Source: Jannaschia aquimarina
GTDB lineage: Bacteria > Pseudomonadota > Alphaproteobacteria > Rhodobacterales > Rhodobacteraceae
Direction: 5' to 3'
NCBI RefSeq assembly: GCF_000877395.1
Contig: NZ_JYFE01000060.1
Span: 310,001-374,000, forward strand
Length of the DNA stretch: 64,000 nt
How positions within the stretch are numbered: position 1 is the stretch's first letter; each line of letters begins with the position of its first letter. The position numbers and the translations under genes are program-made. The notes beneath the pieces were generated by a model. It ran no database searches. It had not been told where the DNA came from and saw only the letters and a program-made list of their open reading frames with translations. Shown here in pieces: positions 28,183-41,359 of the stretch.

Positions 28183-28212
28183 AATATAGGTCAGCATGAC
28201 TGACTTTATATT
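28183..28212. promoter_or_regulatory. Palindromic AT-rich operator candidate upstream of gltD
   Basis: A perfect GTCAG-5-CTGAC dyad (28190-28194 and 28200-28204) is extended on both sides by AATATA and its complement, with a one-base offset, giving a near-symmetrical 30-bp site. It lies 70 bp before the gltD ATG in the only AT-rich part of the uppP-gltD gap. A TTGACG at 28164 precedes it. The form suits a dimeric regulator acting on the glutamate synthase operon. Confidence 0.5.
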
Positions 28213-28281
28213 ATCTCAATCGCCCCGTATGGGAGGGGTCTGATTGAATTTGGGCCGGTGGGCCCTTGCGGGAGGGCGCCG

Positions 28282-29793
28282 ATGGCCGAGAATCCGATGC
28301 TCAAGTTCGTCTCCACCCCCCGGGCCATGCCCGACAAGCGGGGCGCCGAGGATCGCAAGGACGACTTCCACGAGATCTACCGGGAGTTTGCCGCCGACCG
28401 GGCCGCCGAGCAAGCGGCGCGCTGCAGCCAGTGCGGCGTGCCGTACTGCCAGACCCATTGCCCGCTGCACAACAACATCCCCGACTGGCTGCGCCTGACC
28501 GCCGAGGGGCGGCTGCAGGAAGCCTACGAGATCAGCCAGGCCACCAACACCTTCCCCGAGATCTGCGGCCGCATCTGCCCGCAGGACCGCCTGTGCGAAG
28601 GCAATTGCGTGATCGAGCAATCCGGCCACGGCACCGTCACCATCGGCGCGGTCGAGAAATACATCACCGACACCGCCTTCGAGAATGGATGGGTGCCCGC
28701 AATCGCGCCCCGCACCGAACGCCCCGAGAGTGTGGGCATCATCGGCGCCGGACCCGGCGGGTTGGCCGCCGCCGACGCACTGCGCCGCGCCGGCGTTCAG
28801 GTCACGGTCTATGACCGCTACGACCGGGCGGGCGGCCTGCTGTCCTACGGCATTCCCGGCTTCAAGCTGGAGAAGGAGATCGTGGAGCGCCGCAACATCC
28901 AGCTCGAAGAGGGCGGCGTGACCTTCCGGCTGAATTGCGAGGTCGGGCGCGACATCACCTTTGCCGAGATCCGCGAAGCCCATGACGCGGTCATCGTCGC
29001 CACCGGCGTCTACAAGTCGCGCGAATTGGATACGCCGGGCGCCGACGCCGACGGCGTGGTCAAGGCGATCGACTATCTGACCGTCAGCTCGAAGAAGTAT
29101 TTCGGCGACGACGTGCCCGAATTCGACGACGGCAGCCTGAATGCCGACGGCAAGCGCGTGGTCGTGATCGGCGGCGGCGACACGGCGATGGATTGCGTGC
29201 GCACCGCCATCCGGCAGGGCGCGACCTCGGTCAAATGCCTGTATCGCAGGGACCGCGCGAACATGCCCGGCTCTCAGCGGGAGGTGCAGAACGCCGAGGA
29301 AGAGGGCGTCGAATTCGTCTGGCTCACCCTGCCCGGCGGCTTTGAGGCCGAGGGTCTGCGTGACCCGGAAGTGGGTCAGATCGGCCCCGAAGGACAGGGA
29401 TCCGGCATCCGCCCCGGCCCCGTCAGCGGCGTGCGCGTGCAGAAGATGAAGCTGGGTGAGCCCGACGCGACCGGCCGCCAGACGCCGGAAGTGATCGAAG
29501 GCGCCGACTATGTCGAGAAGGCCGATCTGGTCATCAAGGCGCTGGGCTTCGAGCCCGAGGAACTGCCGACCCTGTGGGAGCAGCCGGAGCTGGAAGTGAC
29601 CCGCTGGGGCACGATCAAGGCCGATTTCCGCACCCACGAGACCGCTTTGCCCGGCGTCTACGCTGTGGGCGACATCGTGCGCGGCGCCTCTTTGGTGGTC
29701 TGGGCCATCCGCGACGGGCGCGAGGCCGCGGACGCGATCGTCGAACGCCTTGCCGCCGAGAGCGCGGCGCAGGCCGGCGTGGCGGCGGAATAA
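28282..29793 (+). CDS. gltD: Glutamate synthase (NADPH) small subunit
   Basis: GltD oxidises NADPH and passes electrons to GltB for glutamate synthesis from glutamine and 2-oxoglutarate. The 503-residue protein has the N-terminal cysteine clusters CSQCGVPYC and CGRICPQDRLCEGNC for two [4Fe-4S] centres. FAD-binding GIIGAGPGGLAAAD and NADPH-binding VVVIGGGDTAMDC follow. ATG 28282 has a GGAGG ribosome site. Three unrelated genes separate it from gltB, yet all join by overlapping stops and starts, so one transcript is likely. Confidence 0.97.
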   Translation: MAENPMLKFVSTPRAMPDKRGAEDRKDDFHEIYREFAADRAAEQAARCSQCGVPYCQTHCPLHNNIPDWLRLTAEGRLQEAYEISQATNTFPEICGRICPQDRLCEGNCVIEQSGHGTVTIGAVEKYITDTAFENGWVPAIAPRTERPESVGIIGAGPGGLAAADALRRAGVQVTVYDRYDRAGGLLSYGIPGFKLEKEIVERRNIQLEEGGVTFRLNCEVGRDITFAEIREAHDAVIVATGVYKSRELDTPGADADGVVKAIDYLTVSSKKYFGDDVPEFDDGSLNADGKRVVVIGGGDTAMDCVRTAIRQGATSVKCLYRRDRANMPGSQREVQNAEEEGVEFVWLTLPGGFEAEGLRDPEVGQIGPEGQGSGIRPGPVSGVRVQKMKLGEPDATGRQTPEVIEGADYVEKADLVIKALGFEPEELPTLWEQPELEVTRWGTIKADFRTHETALPGVYAVGDIVRGASLVVWAIRDGREAADAIVERLAAESAAQAGVAAE

Positions 29794-30230
29794 TGGCCAG
29801 CACGACCGGAGGATGCCTCTGCGGCGCCGCCCGCTACCGTCTGACCGAGGCGCCGACATCCTATGGCGCGTGCCATTGCGGGATGTGCCGCCGCTGGTCG
29901 GGCGGGATCGAACTGGGTGTTCAGGTGATGCCGGGCGGGATCACCTGGGAGGCGGACGAGACGGTCGAGACTTACGCCTCGTCGGTCTGGGCGGAGCGGG
30001 GGTTCTGCCGGACCTGCGGCTCGAACCTGTTCTGGCGGCTGACGGCCGAGGGGCCGATGCAAGGCATGATGTCGCTGTCGGCGGGCTCGCTGGACGACAT
30101 GTCGGGCCTGCTGTTCGACACCGAGGTCTATATCGACGCCAAGCCCGACAGCCACGCCTTCGCCGGGGAGCGCAAGCGCATGACCGAGGCCGACGTGATG
30201 GCCATGGTGAACGCGGGCGGTGCGCCATGA
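29793..30230 (+). CDS. GFA-family zinc protein (CENP-V-like), first copy
   Basis: The 145-residue protein has the GFA zinc pattern: GGCLCG at the start, ACHCGMCRRWSG, and FCRTCGSNLFW. The family is named after a glutathione-dependent formaldehyde-activating enzyme, though most members have no shown activity. Its ATG shares one base with the gltD stop (TAATG), so the two are co-translated. A second GFA gene lies two genes downstream. The two copies are diverged and flank an alpha/beta hydrolase between gltD and gltB. Confidence 0.85.
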   Translation: MASTTGGCLCGAARYRLTEAPTSYGACHCGMCRRWSGGIELGVQVMPGGITWEADETVETYASSVWAERGFCRTCGSNLFWRLTAEGPMQGMMSLSAGSLDDMSGLLFDTEVYIDAKPDSHAFAGERKRMTEADVMAMVNAGGAP

Positions 30231-30244
30231 TGGCCCGTTTTTCG

Positions 30245-30277
30245 TGTGCACCCCCTGTGCACCCCCTGTGCACCCCC
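30245..30277. repeat. Three perfect 11-bp tandem repeats with GTGCAC palindromes
   Basis: TGTGCACCCCC occurs three times without gaps at 30245-30255, 30256-30266 and 30267-30277. Each holds a GTGCAC palindrome, and a further GTGCAC follows at 30292-30297. The array fills the 124-bp gap between the first GFA gene and the hydrolase. The 11-bp period places each site on about the same face of the helix, as in repeated operator sites, but chance expansion of a simple repeat is possible. Confidence 0.8.
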
Positions 30278-30354
30278 CGTCTGCACAGCCGGTGCACGAT
30301 CCACTTCAGGTACGTCAGGACGACTGACGCATTCCGGCGTTAGGGAAATCTTCA

Positions 30355-31059
30355 TTGCGCCGTCCCGTCAAACCCCTCTTCCGCGACGAGGAGCTGGTCC
30401 TGCGCTGGCTTCCCGGCACGACGCCGCGCCTGGTCGTCGTGTTCACCGGCATGAAGCGGGGCGTGGGGGGCGAGACGCTGGACGAGTTCGCGGCCTCGGC
30501 CTCCTGCGGCGGCGAGAACGCCGTCCTGTTCGTGACCGATCGGCGGATCACCTGGTTCGCCGCCCCGGGCCTGTGGGCGCGGACGGTCGACATGATCCGC
30601 GAGATCATCGAGGCCGAGGGCATCGAAGAGGTCATAACGCTGGGCAATTCGATGGGCGGTTACGCGGCGATGCTGCTGCCGCGCGACATCCCCGTGCGCC
30701 GCGCCATCGCCTTCGCGCCGCAGATCACCATGGACCGCGAGATCCTGGACGACGCGCGCTGGCCCGACGTGAAGTCGGAATGGGGCGACCTGCCGGTGCG
30801 CAACCTCGCCGACACCGTTTCGGAAACGCGGACCCATTACTTCGCCTTCGCCAGCCGCGATTGCGCCGAGGATGTTGCCCATCTGGACCTGCTGCCCCGT
30901 CAGCCGCGGATGCACCGGTTCCTGCTGGCCTCGGATCGCCACAACCCCGCGCGCACCCTCAAGGAGAAGGGCGTGCTGGGCCGCGTCGTGGCCGCCATCG
31001 TGCGGGGGCGGCGGCAGCATGTCGCGGGCCTGCTGGAAAAGACGGGGATCGCGGCGTGA
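30355..31059 (+). CDS. Alpha/beta-hydrolase-fold protein
   Basis: The 234-residue protein has the nucleophile-elbow motif TLGNSMGGYAAMLL near residue 100, with Ser as the presumed nucleophile, and a C-terminal SDRHNPARTL that could supply the histidine. LVVVFTGMKRGVG forms the first strand-loop. No substrate is evident. A TTG start at 30355 with GGGA upstream is used. It lies in the gltD-gltB operon and overlaps the second GFA gene by GTGA. Confidence 0.72.
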   Translation: MRRPVKPLFRDEELVLRWLPGTTPRLVVVFTGMKRGVGGETLDEFAASASCGGENAVLFVTDRRITWFAAPGLWARTVDMIREIIEAEGIEEVITLGNSMGGYAAMLLPRDIPVRRAIAFAPQITMDREILDDARWPDVKSEWGDLPVRNLADTVSETRTHYFAFASRDCAEDVAHLDLLPRQPRMHRFLLASDRHNPARTLKEKGVLGRVVAAIVRGRRQHVAGLLEKTGIAA

Positions 31060-31513
31060 GCATCGACCTGACCCCCTATCGCCGCGAAGGGCGCCTGGAC
31101 GGCCGCTGCCTGTGCGGATCGGTCACCATGACCATCGACGGAGCCTATGTGGCCGCAGTGGGCGCCTGCCATTGCGCCATGTGCCGGCGCTGGGCCGGCA
31201 CGGTCTTTGCCGGGTTCAACGCGCGGCCCGAAGGGGTTACCATCTCGGGCGAGGTCGCCGTCTATCCATCCTCCGACTTCGCCGAGCGCGCCTTCTGCCC
31301 GCGCTGCGGCAGCCATCTGTGGTTCCGGGATACCAGGGACGGGGCCGATTACGAATTCGCACCGGGAGCGTTCGCGGAAGCCAAGGCTTTCCCGCTGATC
31401 TCGGAAATCTACATCGACCGGGTCCCCGCCTATGCGCGGCTGGCCGGGGACCATGCCACCGCGACCCGCGCCGATTACGAGGCGCGCTCGCCCTTCGTCG
31501 AAGGAGACGACCC

Positions 31514-31517
<4 letters not shown>
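31056..31517 (+). CDS. GFA-family zinc protein (CENP-V-like), second copy
   Basis: GTG at 31056 overlaps the hydrolase stop (GTGA). The 153-residue protein repeats the GFA zinc motifs: GRCLCGSV, ACHCAMCRRWAGT and FCPRCGSHLWF. It resembles the first copy in motif spacing but differs in most other positions, so the duplication is old or the two were acquired separately. Its TGA overlaps the gltB ATG (ATGA). Activity is unknown. Confidence 0.85.
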
Positions 31518-36052
<4,535 letters not shown>

Positions 36053-36354
36053 CCCGAAACGAGACAGGGGGGCCACGGCCCCCCTGCTCAACCCGGACGA
36101 TCCTTTGCGGCTGTGGGTCGGGGTCGACGCCACACTGACCCCACGAGCCACCGAATTACGCGAAAGCTACCATACCCCCTCCCGGCACCGGCCGGGATCC
36201 TTGTGACCCCCACGTCAACTTGCACCCTTCGGCGGACAACCGGGAGTAGGGATTTCCGTACTTCCCCAACGTCATCTTTTGGCAGGTCAACGGGAGCGTG
36301 TGACGCCCCGGCATCGCTCGAAGGTCGCACGGGGGCGGCGGCGGCGGTGATGCC
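36053..36354. other. Gene-free gap between gltB and mtgA
   Basis: These 302 bp hold the gltB terminator hairpin at 36065-36086 and a second perfect 7-bp hairpin at 36180-36197 (TCCCGGC, 4-nt loop, GCCGGGA). A more AT-mixed stretch around 36220-36300 could contain the mtgA promoter. No reading frame here has a family signature. I see no tRNA or known small RNA. Confidence 0.6.
36065..36086 (+). terminator. Terminator-like hairpin after gltB
   Basis: Perfect 10-bp complementary arms, CAGGGGGGCC and GGCCCCCCTG, are separated by only two bases, so about eight pairs can form. It starts 12 bp after the gltB stop. No T-run follows, so termination would depend on stem strength or Rho. Confidence 0.55.
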
Positions 36355-37134
36355 TTGACCCGGAGCGGTCCCGCGACGACCTGTTGCGCGGTGGCGAAGT
36401 CAGCACGGAAACCGGCCTCGAAGAAGGGCAAGCGGGCGCGGCCGGGCCTGGGCGCGCGTCTGCGGGGCGGCCTGCGGCGGCTTCTGCGCTGGACCATCCG
36501 CGGGATCGTCGTGGTGGCTGCCCTGTTGGTCGTGTGGGTGCTGGCCTACCGGTGGATCGACCCGCCGACGACGCCTTACATCCTGTCCGAGGGGATCCGC
36601 CTCGACCGGCTGGACCGGGACTGGGTGGATCTGGAGAACGTCGCGCCGATCATGGCGCGGGCCGTGGTCGCGGCGGAAGACGCGAATTTCTGTCAGCATT
36701 GGGGGTTCGACGTGGATGCGATCCGCAGCGCCATCGCGCAGGGCGGCACGCGCGGCGCATCGACCATCAGCCAGCAGGTCGTGAAGAACGCCTTCCTCTG
36801 GCAGGGCCGGTCATGGCTGCGAAAGGCGGGCGAGGCGGCCCTGACCCCCGTGATGGAGGCGCTGTGGCCCAAGCGGCGGATCCTGGAGGTCTATCTGAAC
36901 GTGGCCGAGATGGGCGAGGGCGTGTTCGGCGTGCAGGCCGCCGCCCGGCACCATTTCGGCGTCGATGCCGCGGACCTGACGCGCGTGCAGGCGGCCCGCC
37001 TCGCCGCGATCCTGCCCAGCCCGAAGACGCGGAACCCGGCGCAGCCAACGCAGCGGCTGCGGAACCGCGCCCGCGGGATCCTCGACGGGGCGGCGACGAT
37101 CCGGGCCGATGGGCGGGCGGCGTGCTTCGAGTGA
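36355..37134 (+). CDS. mtgA: Monofunctional biosynthetic peptidoglycan transglycosylase
   Basis: MtgA polymerises glycan strands from lipid II at the outer face of the inner membrane. The protein of about 259 residues has a basic cytoplasmic N-terminus, one transmembrane helix near 47-66 (GIVVVAALLVVWVLAY) and a GT51 domain with the catalytic Glu in AAEDANFCQHWGFD, GASTISQQ and KRRILEVYLN. The start is uncertain: TTG at 36355, or GTG at 36391, both with poor ribosome sites. No transpeptidase domain is attached. Confidence 0.92.
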   Translation: MTRSGPATTCCAVAKSARKPASKKGKRARPGLGARLRGGLRRLLRWTIRGIVVVAALLVVWVLAYRWIDPPTTPYILSEGIRLDRLDRDWVDLENVAPIMARAVVAAEDANFCQHWGFDVDAIRSAIAQGGTRGASTISQQVVKNAFLWQGRSWLRKAGEAALTPVMEALWPKRRILEVYLNVAEMGEGVFGVQAAARHHFGVDAADLTRVQAARLAAILPSPKTRNPAQPTQRLRNRARGILDGAATIRADGRAACFE

Positions 37135-37232
37135 GACGGGCACGGACCCCCGGTGAGGCGAGGCGGACACGGGACTGAAGACGCCTCCGGTCCGGTCGGT
37201 CTTTCTTTGGGCGTACCGCCCGGAGGCGACGC

Positions 37233-37282
37233 GCGGGGGCTCTGCCCCCGCACCCCCGGAGTATTTGAGCCGAGAAGAAACA
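37233..37282. repeat. Intergenic hairpin repeat element of Rhodobacterales type
   Basis: A perfect 8-bp hairpin (GCGGGGGC at 37233-37240, TCT, GCCCCCGC at 37244-37251) is followed by CACCCCCGGAGTATTTGAG and a purine-rich GAGAAGAAA. From memory, elements with the GGGGGCTCTGCCCCC core followed by CCCCCGGnnTATTT occur repeatedly in intergenic DNA of Rhodobacteraceae, often next to gene ends, where they may act as terminators. Here it lies between mtgA and the GST gene. Confidence 0.6.
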
Positions 37283-37363
37283 GGCGCGCGGGCCGGCGCG
37301 GAGAGGGGGCCGTACCGCCATCGGCCATTGAGCGCGCGAATCCCTCCGGCTAGGTAGGTCGGC

Positions 37364-38029
37364 ATGATCCTCCTCCATCATTTCGCCCTGTCTCCATTTT
37401 GCCGGAAGGTCCGACTGGTCCTGGCAGAGAAGAAGCTGGAGGTGGAACTGGTCGATGAGCCCTACTGGGAGCGCGATCCGGAGTTCCTGCGCCGCAACGC
37501 GGCCGGCAAGGTGCCGGTCCTGCGAACGGACGGGCTGACGCTGTCGGACAGCACCGCAATCTGCGAGTACCTCGAAGAGACGGTGCCGGACCCGGCGCTG
37601 TTGCCCAAGGAACCTGCCGAACGGGCCGAGGTACGCCGGCTGGTCGGGTGGTTCGACGACAAGTTCCACCACGAGGTGACCTCGAAGCTGGTCTACGAGC
37701 GGGTCAACAAGAAGCTGACCCGGGCCGGATATCCGGACGGTGCCGCGGTGAAGGCCGGCGTCAAGGCGATCAAGTTCCACCTGGACTACATGGGCTGGCT
37801 GCTGGACCAGCGGCGCTGGCTGGCGGGTGACGCGCTGACGCTGGCGGATTTTGCGGCGGCGGCGCATCTGTCCTGCCTGGACTATTCCGGCGACGTGGAC
37901 TGGGCGCGGTCCGAGACGGTTCGCGACTGGTACGCCAAGATCAAGTCGCGCCCGGCCTTCCGCGGAATCCTTGCCGATCAGGTGCCCGGTTTCCGGCCCA
38001 AACCCCACTATGCCGATCTCGACTTCTGA
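37364..38029 (+). CDS. Glutathione S-transferase family protein
   Basis: The 221-residue protein has a thioredoxin-fold N-terminal domain with the active-site segment [10 protein letters not shown] at 9-18 and the glutathione-binding NAAGKVPVL and [14 protein letters not shown] helical C-terminal domain with [17 protein letters not shown] follows. SPFC suggests a cysteine- or serine-based member active in thiol chemistry. Its last 20 bp overlap queG, so the two are co-translated. Confidence 0.9.
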   Translation: MILLHHFALSPFCRKVRLVLAEKKLEVELVDEPYWERDPEFLRRNAAGKVPVLRTDGLTLSDSTAICEYLEETVPDPALLPKEPAERAEVRRLVGWFDDKFHHEVTSKLVYERVNKKLTRAGYPDGAAVKAGVKAIKFHLDYMGWLLDQRRWLAGDALTLADFAAAAHLSCLDYSGDVDWARSETVRDWYAKIKSRPAFRGILADQVPGFRPKPHYADLDF

Positions 38030-39065
38030 ACTGCGCGCCCGGCTGGGCGCGCGGGCAAGGACCGAGGGATTTTGCGCAATGGGGATCTGCGGCCCGGATG
38101 CGATCCCGGATGCCGCGCCCCGGCTGGCGCGATTCCTGGAGGATGGACGCCACGGCCAGATGGGCTGGATGGGGGACCGGCAAGCCTGGAGAGGCGATCC
38201 GCGCGCGCTGTGGCCCGATTGCCGCTCGGTGATCATGCTGGCGATGAGCTACGCGCCCGATCACGATCCGCTGGAGGATCTCGCCCTGCGCGACCGCGGC
38301 GCGATCAGCGTCTATGCCGCGGGGCGGGATTATCACGATGTGATCAAGAAGGCGCTCAAGCGCCTCGGTCGTTGGCTCATCGACGCGGGTGCGGACCTGA
38401 CCGAGGCGGGACCGCCCGAAATCAAGGTCTTCGTCGACACCGCCCCCGTCATGGAGAAGCCGCTGGCTCAGGCTGCGGGGTTGGGCTGGCAGGGCAAGCA
38501 TACCAACCTGCTGGGCCGAGATTTCGGCAACTGGGTCTTCCTGGGGGCGATCTTCACGACACTCGATCTGCCGCGGGATACGCCCGAGGCAGAGCATTGC
38601 GGAAGCTGCACGCGATGCCTGGACATCTGTCCGACCGACGCCTTTCCGGCCCCGTTCCAGTTGGACGCGCGGCGCTGCATCTCCTACCTGACGATCGAGC
38701 ATCGCGGCCCCGTGGACAAGAACCTGCGCCCGGGGATCGGCAATCGCATCTATGGCTGCGACGATTGCCTCGCGATCTGTCCCTGGAACAAGTTCGCGGT
38801 CGCGGCCGGAGACATGCGGTTGCACGGGCCCCATCGGGCACCACCGCTCGCTGACCTTGCGTCGCTCGACGATTCAGGCTTTCGTGCGCGGTATCAGGGG
38901 AGCCCGGTCAAGCGTATCGGGCGGGACCGGATGGTACGTAACGTGTCATACGCAATCGGGAATTCCGGCGATGGCCGGATGATACCCGCCGTTCAGGCGC
39001 TCTGCGACGATGCCGATGCGGCGGTCGCGGACGCGGCCCGCTGGGCTGTGGAGCGGCTCCGGTGA
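38010..39065 (+). CDS. queG: Epoxyqueuosine reductase
   Basis: QueG reduces epoxyqueuosine to queuosine in tRNA, the last step of the Q modification at wobble position 34 of GUN anticodons. The 351-residue protein has two [4Fe-4S] clusters, [16 protein letters not shown] near 197 and [13 protein letters not shown] near 250. The cobalamin-binding N-terminal domain contains [16 protein letters not shown]-like C-terminus ([16 protein letters not shown]) follows. ATG 38010, inside the GST gene, gives the expected N-terminus. Its stop overlaps the next GTG. Confidence 0.95.
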   Translation: MPISTSELRARLGARARTEGFCAMGICGPDAIPDAAPRLARFLEDGRHGQMGWMGDRQAWRGDPRALWPDCRSVIMLAMSYAPDHDPLEDLALRDRGAISVYAAGRDYHDVIKKALKRLGRWLIDAGADLTEAGPPEIKVFVDTAPVMEKPLAQAAGLGWQGKHTNLLGRDFGNWVFLGAIFTTLDLPRDTPEAEHCGSCTRCLDICPTDAFPAPFQLDARRCISYLTIEHRGPVDKNLRPGIGNRIYGCDDCLAICPWNKFAVAAGDMRLHGPHRAPPLADLASLDDSGFRARYQGSPVKRIGRDRMVRNVSYAIGNSGDGRMIPAVQALCDDADAAVADAARWAVERLR

Positions 39066-39943
39066 GTGTGCTTCTGTCCTTCGGCCACGGGTTTTCGGCA
39101 CGCGCTCTGACACCACATCTGCTGGCGCGGGGATGGGAGGTCATCGGTACGACCCGCTCCTCCGACAAGGCCGAGGAGCTGCGCGCCGAGGGTGTGACCC
39201 CGTTGATCTTCGGAGACCCGATCGACGCTCATCTCGCACGGGCGAGCCACGTTTTGGTCAGCACCGCGCCGCAGGATGACGGGGACCCCGTGCTGAACAC
39301 CTATGGCGACGCGCTGCGGAAGCATCTGGGAGGTGTCGACTGGGTCGGCTACCTGTCCACGACCGGCGTCTATGGCGACCACGGTGGCGGATGGGTCGAC
39401 GAGGAGACGCCGCTGGCCCCGGCCACCAAGCGCGGCGCGCTGCGCATGATCGCCGAGGGAGCTTGGGGCGAGCTGTGCACCGAGGTCGGGGCGAAGCTGC
39501 GGATCTTTCGCCTCGCCGGGATCTACGGACCCGGACGCGGCCCCTTCGCCAAGGTGGCCGAGGGAACGGCGAAGCGGATCATCAAGTCGGGGCAGGTCTT
39601 CAGCCGGATCCATGTGGACGACATCGCCGCGACCCTCCTCGCGTCGATCGACAGGCCGGGCGAGTGGGACGTGCGGACCTACAATGTCTGCGACGACGAT
39701 CCCGCACCGCCGCAGGACGTCATCGCCCACGCCGCCGACCTGCTGCACGTGCCGCGCCCGCCGAAGGTGCCCTTCGAGGCCGCCGGGATGAGTGAGATGG
39801 CCCGCAGCTTCTACGCCGAATCGAAGCGGGTCTCGAATGCGCGGATGAAGGAGGAACTGGGCGTGAAACTGGCCTATCCCGATTACCGCAAGGGGCTGGA
39901 GGCGCTGTTGCAGCAGGAACGCGGTGACACGCCGAGTGCGTGA
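39062..39943 (+). CDS. SDR-family NAD-dependent epimerase/dehydratase-like protein
   Basis: The 293-residue protein starts at GTG 39062, overlapping queG. Its N-terminal Rossmann motif is [13 protein letters not shown], and further on it has [19 protein letters not shown], typical of the YeeZ-like atypical SDR group. [16 protein letters not shown] and [15 protein letters not shown] complete the fold. The substrate is unknown. Co-translation with queG and the GST suggests a shared transcript but not a shared pathway. Confidence 0.85.
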   Translation: MSVLLSFGHGFSARALTPHLLARGWEVIGTTRSSDKAEELRAEGVTPLIFGDPIDAHLARASHVLVSTAPQDDGDPVLNTYGDALRKHLGGVDWVGYLSTTGVYGDHGGGWVDEETPLAPATKRGALRMIAEGAWGELCTEVGAKLRIFRLAGIYGPGRGPFAKVAEGTAKRIIKSGQVFSRIHVDDIAATLLASIDRPGEWDVRTYNVCDDDPAPPQDVIAHAADLLHVPRPPKVPFEAAGMSEMARSFYAESKRVSNARMKEELGVKLAYPDYRKGLEALLQQERGDTPSA

Positions 39944-40036
39944 TCGGATCTTCACCATTCCACAAGATTCTGGCTATATCGTCTCCCGAGGACGGACAAA
40001 CCGGGGATAACCGGGCCACTCAGGGACAGACACGAT

Positions 40037-40552
40037 ATGAGCAGTGATATCACGCGCCGGGGTGCCCTGGCGCTTGGCGCGGGCGGTGCTGCGATGCTCG
40101 CCGGATGCGCCCAGGGAAAGATCATCCAGTATTCGGGTCCGGAGGTCACTCGGATCGTCGTACAGAAATCCTCGCGCCGGATGCATCTGGTGCACGGGAA
40201 CCGCGCTTTGAAATCGTTCGACATCCAGCTCGGCTTCCAGCCCGAAGGGCACAAGCGGTTCTATGGCGACGGACGCACGCCCGAGGGGCGGTACTTCATC
40301 GACCGGCGCAATCCGAATTCGGAGTTCTTCCTGTCTGTGGGAATGAATTACCCCAATGCACGCGACCGGGCTTTCGCCGCATCGCATGGGCGCAGTCCGG
40401 GCGGGGATATCTTCGTCCACGGCTGGGGCCGCCATCCCAAGGCGCGGCGGGGCAAAGACTGGACGGCCGGGTGCATCGCGGTCACGGACGAAGAGATCCG
40501 GACAGTCTATGCGATGGTCCAGAACGGCGTGGCGATCGACATCTTCGCCTGA
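40037..40552 (+). CDS. YkuD-fold (L,D-transpeptidase) lipoprotein
   Basis: The 171-residue protein has a lipoprotein signal ending in LAGC with Cys24 as the lipidation site. The L,D-transpeptidase catalytic pair follows: HGWG near 130 and WTAGCIAVTDEE near 143-154, Cys147 being the nucleophile. Such enzymes cross-link or modify peptidoglycan, or attach lipoproteins. Membrane anchoring by lipid is unusual beside the neighbouring soluble homologue at 41360. A possible promoter lies at 39951-39980. Confidence 0.9.
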   Translation: MSSDITRRGALALGAGGAAMLAGCAQGKIIQYSGPEVTRIVVQKSSRRMHLVHGNRALKSFDIQLGFQPEGHKRFYGDGRTPEGRYFIDRRNPNSEFFLSVGMNYPNARDRAFAASHGRSPGGDIFVHGWGRHPKARRGKDWTAGCIAVTDEEIRTVYAMVQNGVAIDIFA

Positions 40553-40631
40553 CAGACCGTCCCGCGGGAGGCCGCACGGTTCATCAGGCCACGGTCGGTC
40601 AACGTGCGCGCGGGGGTTGGCCCGGCGTGGA

Positions 40632-41162
40632 TCAAACGCGGCCTGCTCCTGGGTCGGTGCCCATGTTCAGGGTCCACCAGATCTTACCGTTCTGCTCCTG
40701 GTAATAGGCGAATCCCATCCGGCGGGCGGCCGGGTCGAGCAGGACACGGCGCGGCCCGGGCTGCTGCCCCCATGCGACGATCGTCTCGAGTTCGCTCTCA
40801 TAGGTTTCCGAGATGGTCTCGCCCAGGAGACGCCCCTGGAACCCGGCGCGCCGGGCGCGGTCGATGGGCGAGGACCCGTCGGAGCCGAAATGCCAAGGGC
40901 GGTTCTGAAGCGACATGTCCCGCGAATGCGTCGCGGCGGCCGCCGTGAGCCGGTCGTCCAGCTGCACCGGCACGGCGCCGGCCTCCGTCCGCAGGGCATT
41001 CACCGCATCGAGTGCGCGGAACGGAATGCGGCGGGCATCGGCCCCGCTGATCCGGTAGGCGCGTGGCAAGGGTTGACCGTCCGGTCCCAGCGACGGCGGC
41101 GGCGGCGCGCAAGCGGTCAGGGCCGATCCGGCAAGGAGGGTAAGGACGTAGCGGCGGTTCAT
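40632..41162 (-). CDS. CAP/SCP-domain lipoprotein
   Basis: The 176-residue protein has a lipoprotein signal ending in LTAC (Cys18) and a CAP domain: LDAVNALRTEAGAVPVQLDD, AAATHSRDMSLQNRPWHFG, and GETISETYESELETIVAW, ending with GFAYYQEQNGKIWWTLNMG. CAP proteins are secreted and of varied, often unknown, function. ATG 41162 is supported by a CCGGAG ribosome site; the frame upstream is not supported. It lies between two YkuD genes on the opposite strand. Confidence 0.85.
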   Translation of the reverse strand: MNRRYVLTLLAGSALTACAPPPPSLGPDGQPLPRAYRISGADARRIPFRALDAVNALRTEAGAVPVQLDDRLTAAAATHSRDMSLQNRPWHFGSDGSSPIDRARRAGFQGRLLGETISETYESELETIVAWGQQPGPRRVLLDPAARRMGFAYYQEQNGKIWWTLNMGTDPGAGRV

Positions 41163-41359
41163 CGTCGGAGCTCCGGTCAATCGGGCTGATGTGGATCGAC
41201 CCGGAATATGCCGGAACAGGGCGCGAAGCAAATGGCGCCTTGGTTGCGGATCGGCCCGATGTTTCAACTGTGACACGGGTTTGGGTGGACGGAAGACGGA
41301 TCTGGCCCTACCCATGCCCTATTGAAACCGGATCAGAAGATTACCTGAGGGAGAGAGCC

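Noticed and set aside
27048-28199. A plus-strand frame of about 380 codons opposite uppP
   Set aside because: UppP catalytic motifs are on the other strand; the frame is rich in Arg and Gln with no recognisable domain.
36156-36497. Minus-strand frame in the gltB-mtgA gap
   Set aside because: It overlaps mtgA and has no ribosome site or family pattern.
39951-39980. Promoter candidate for the YkuD lipoprotein (TTCACC, 18 bp, TATATC)
   Set aside because: The -35 match is poor and spacing is not ideal, so it was not listed as a feature.
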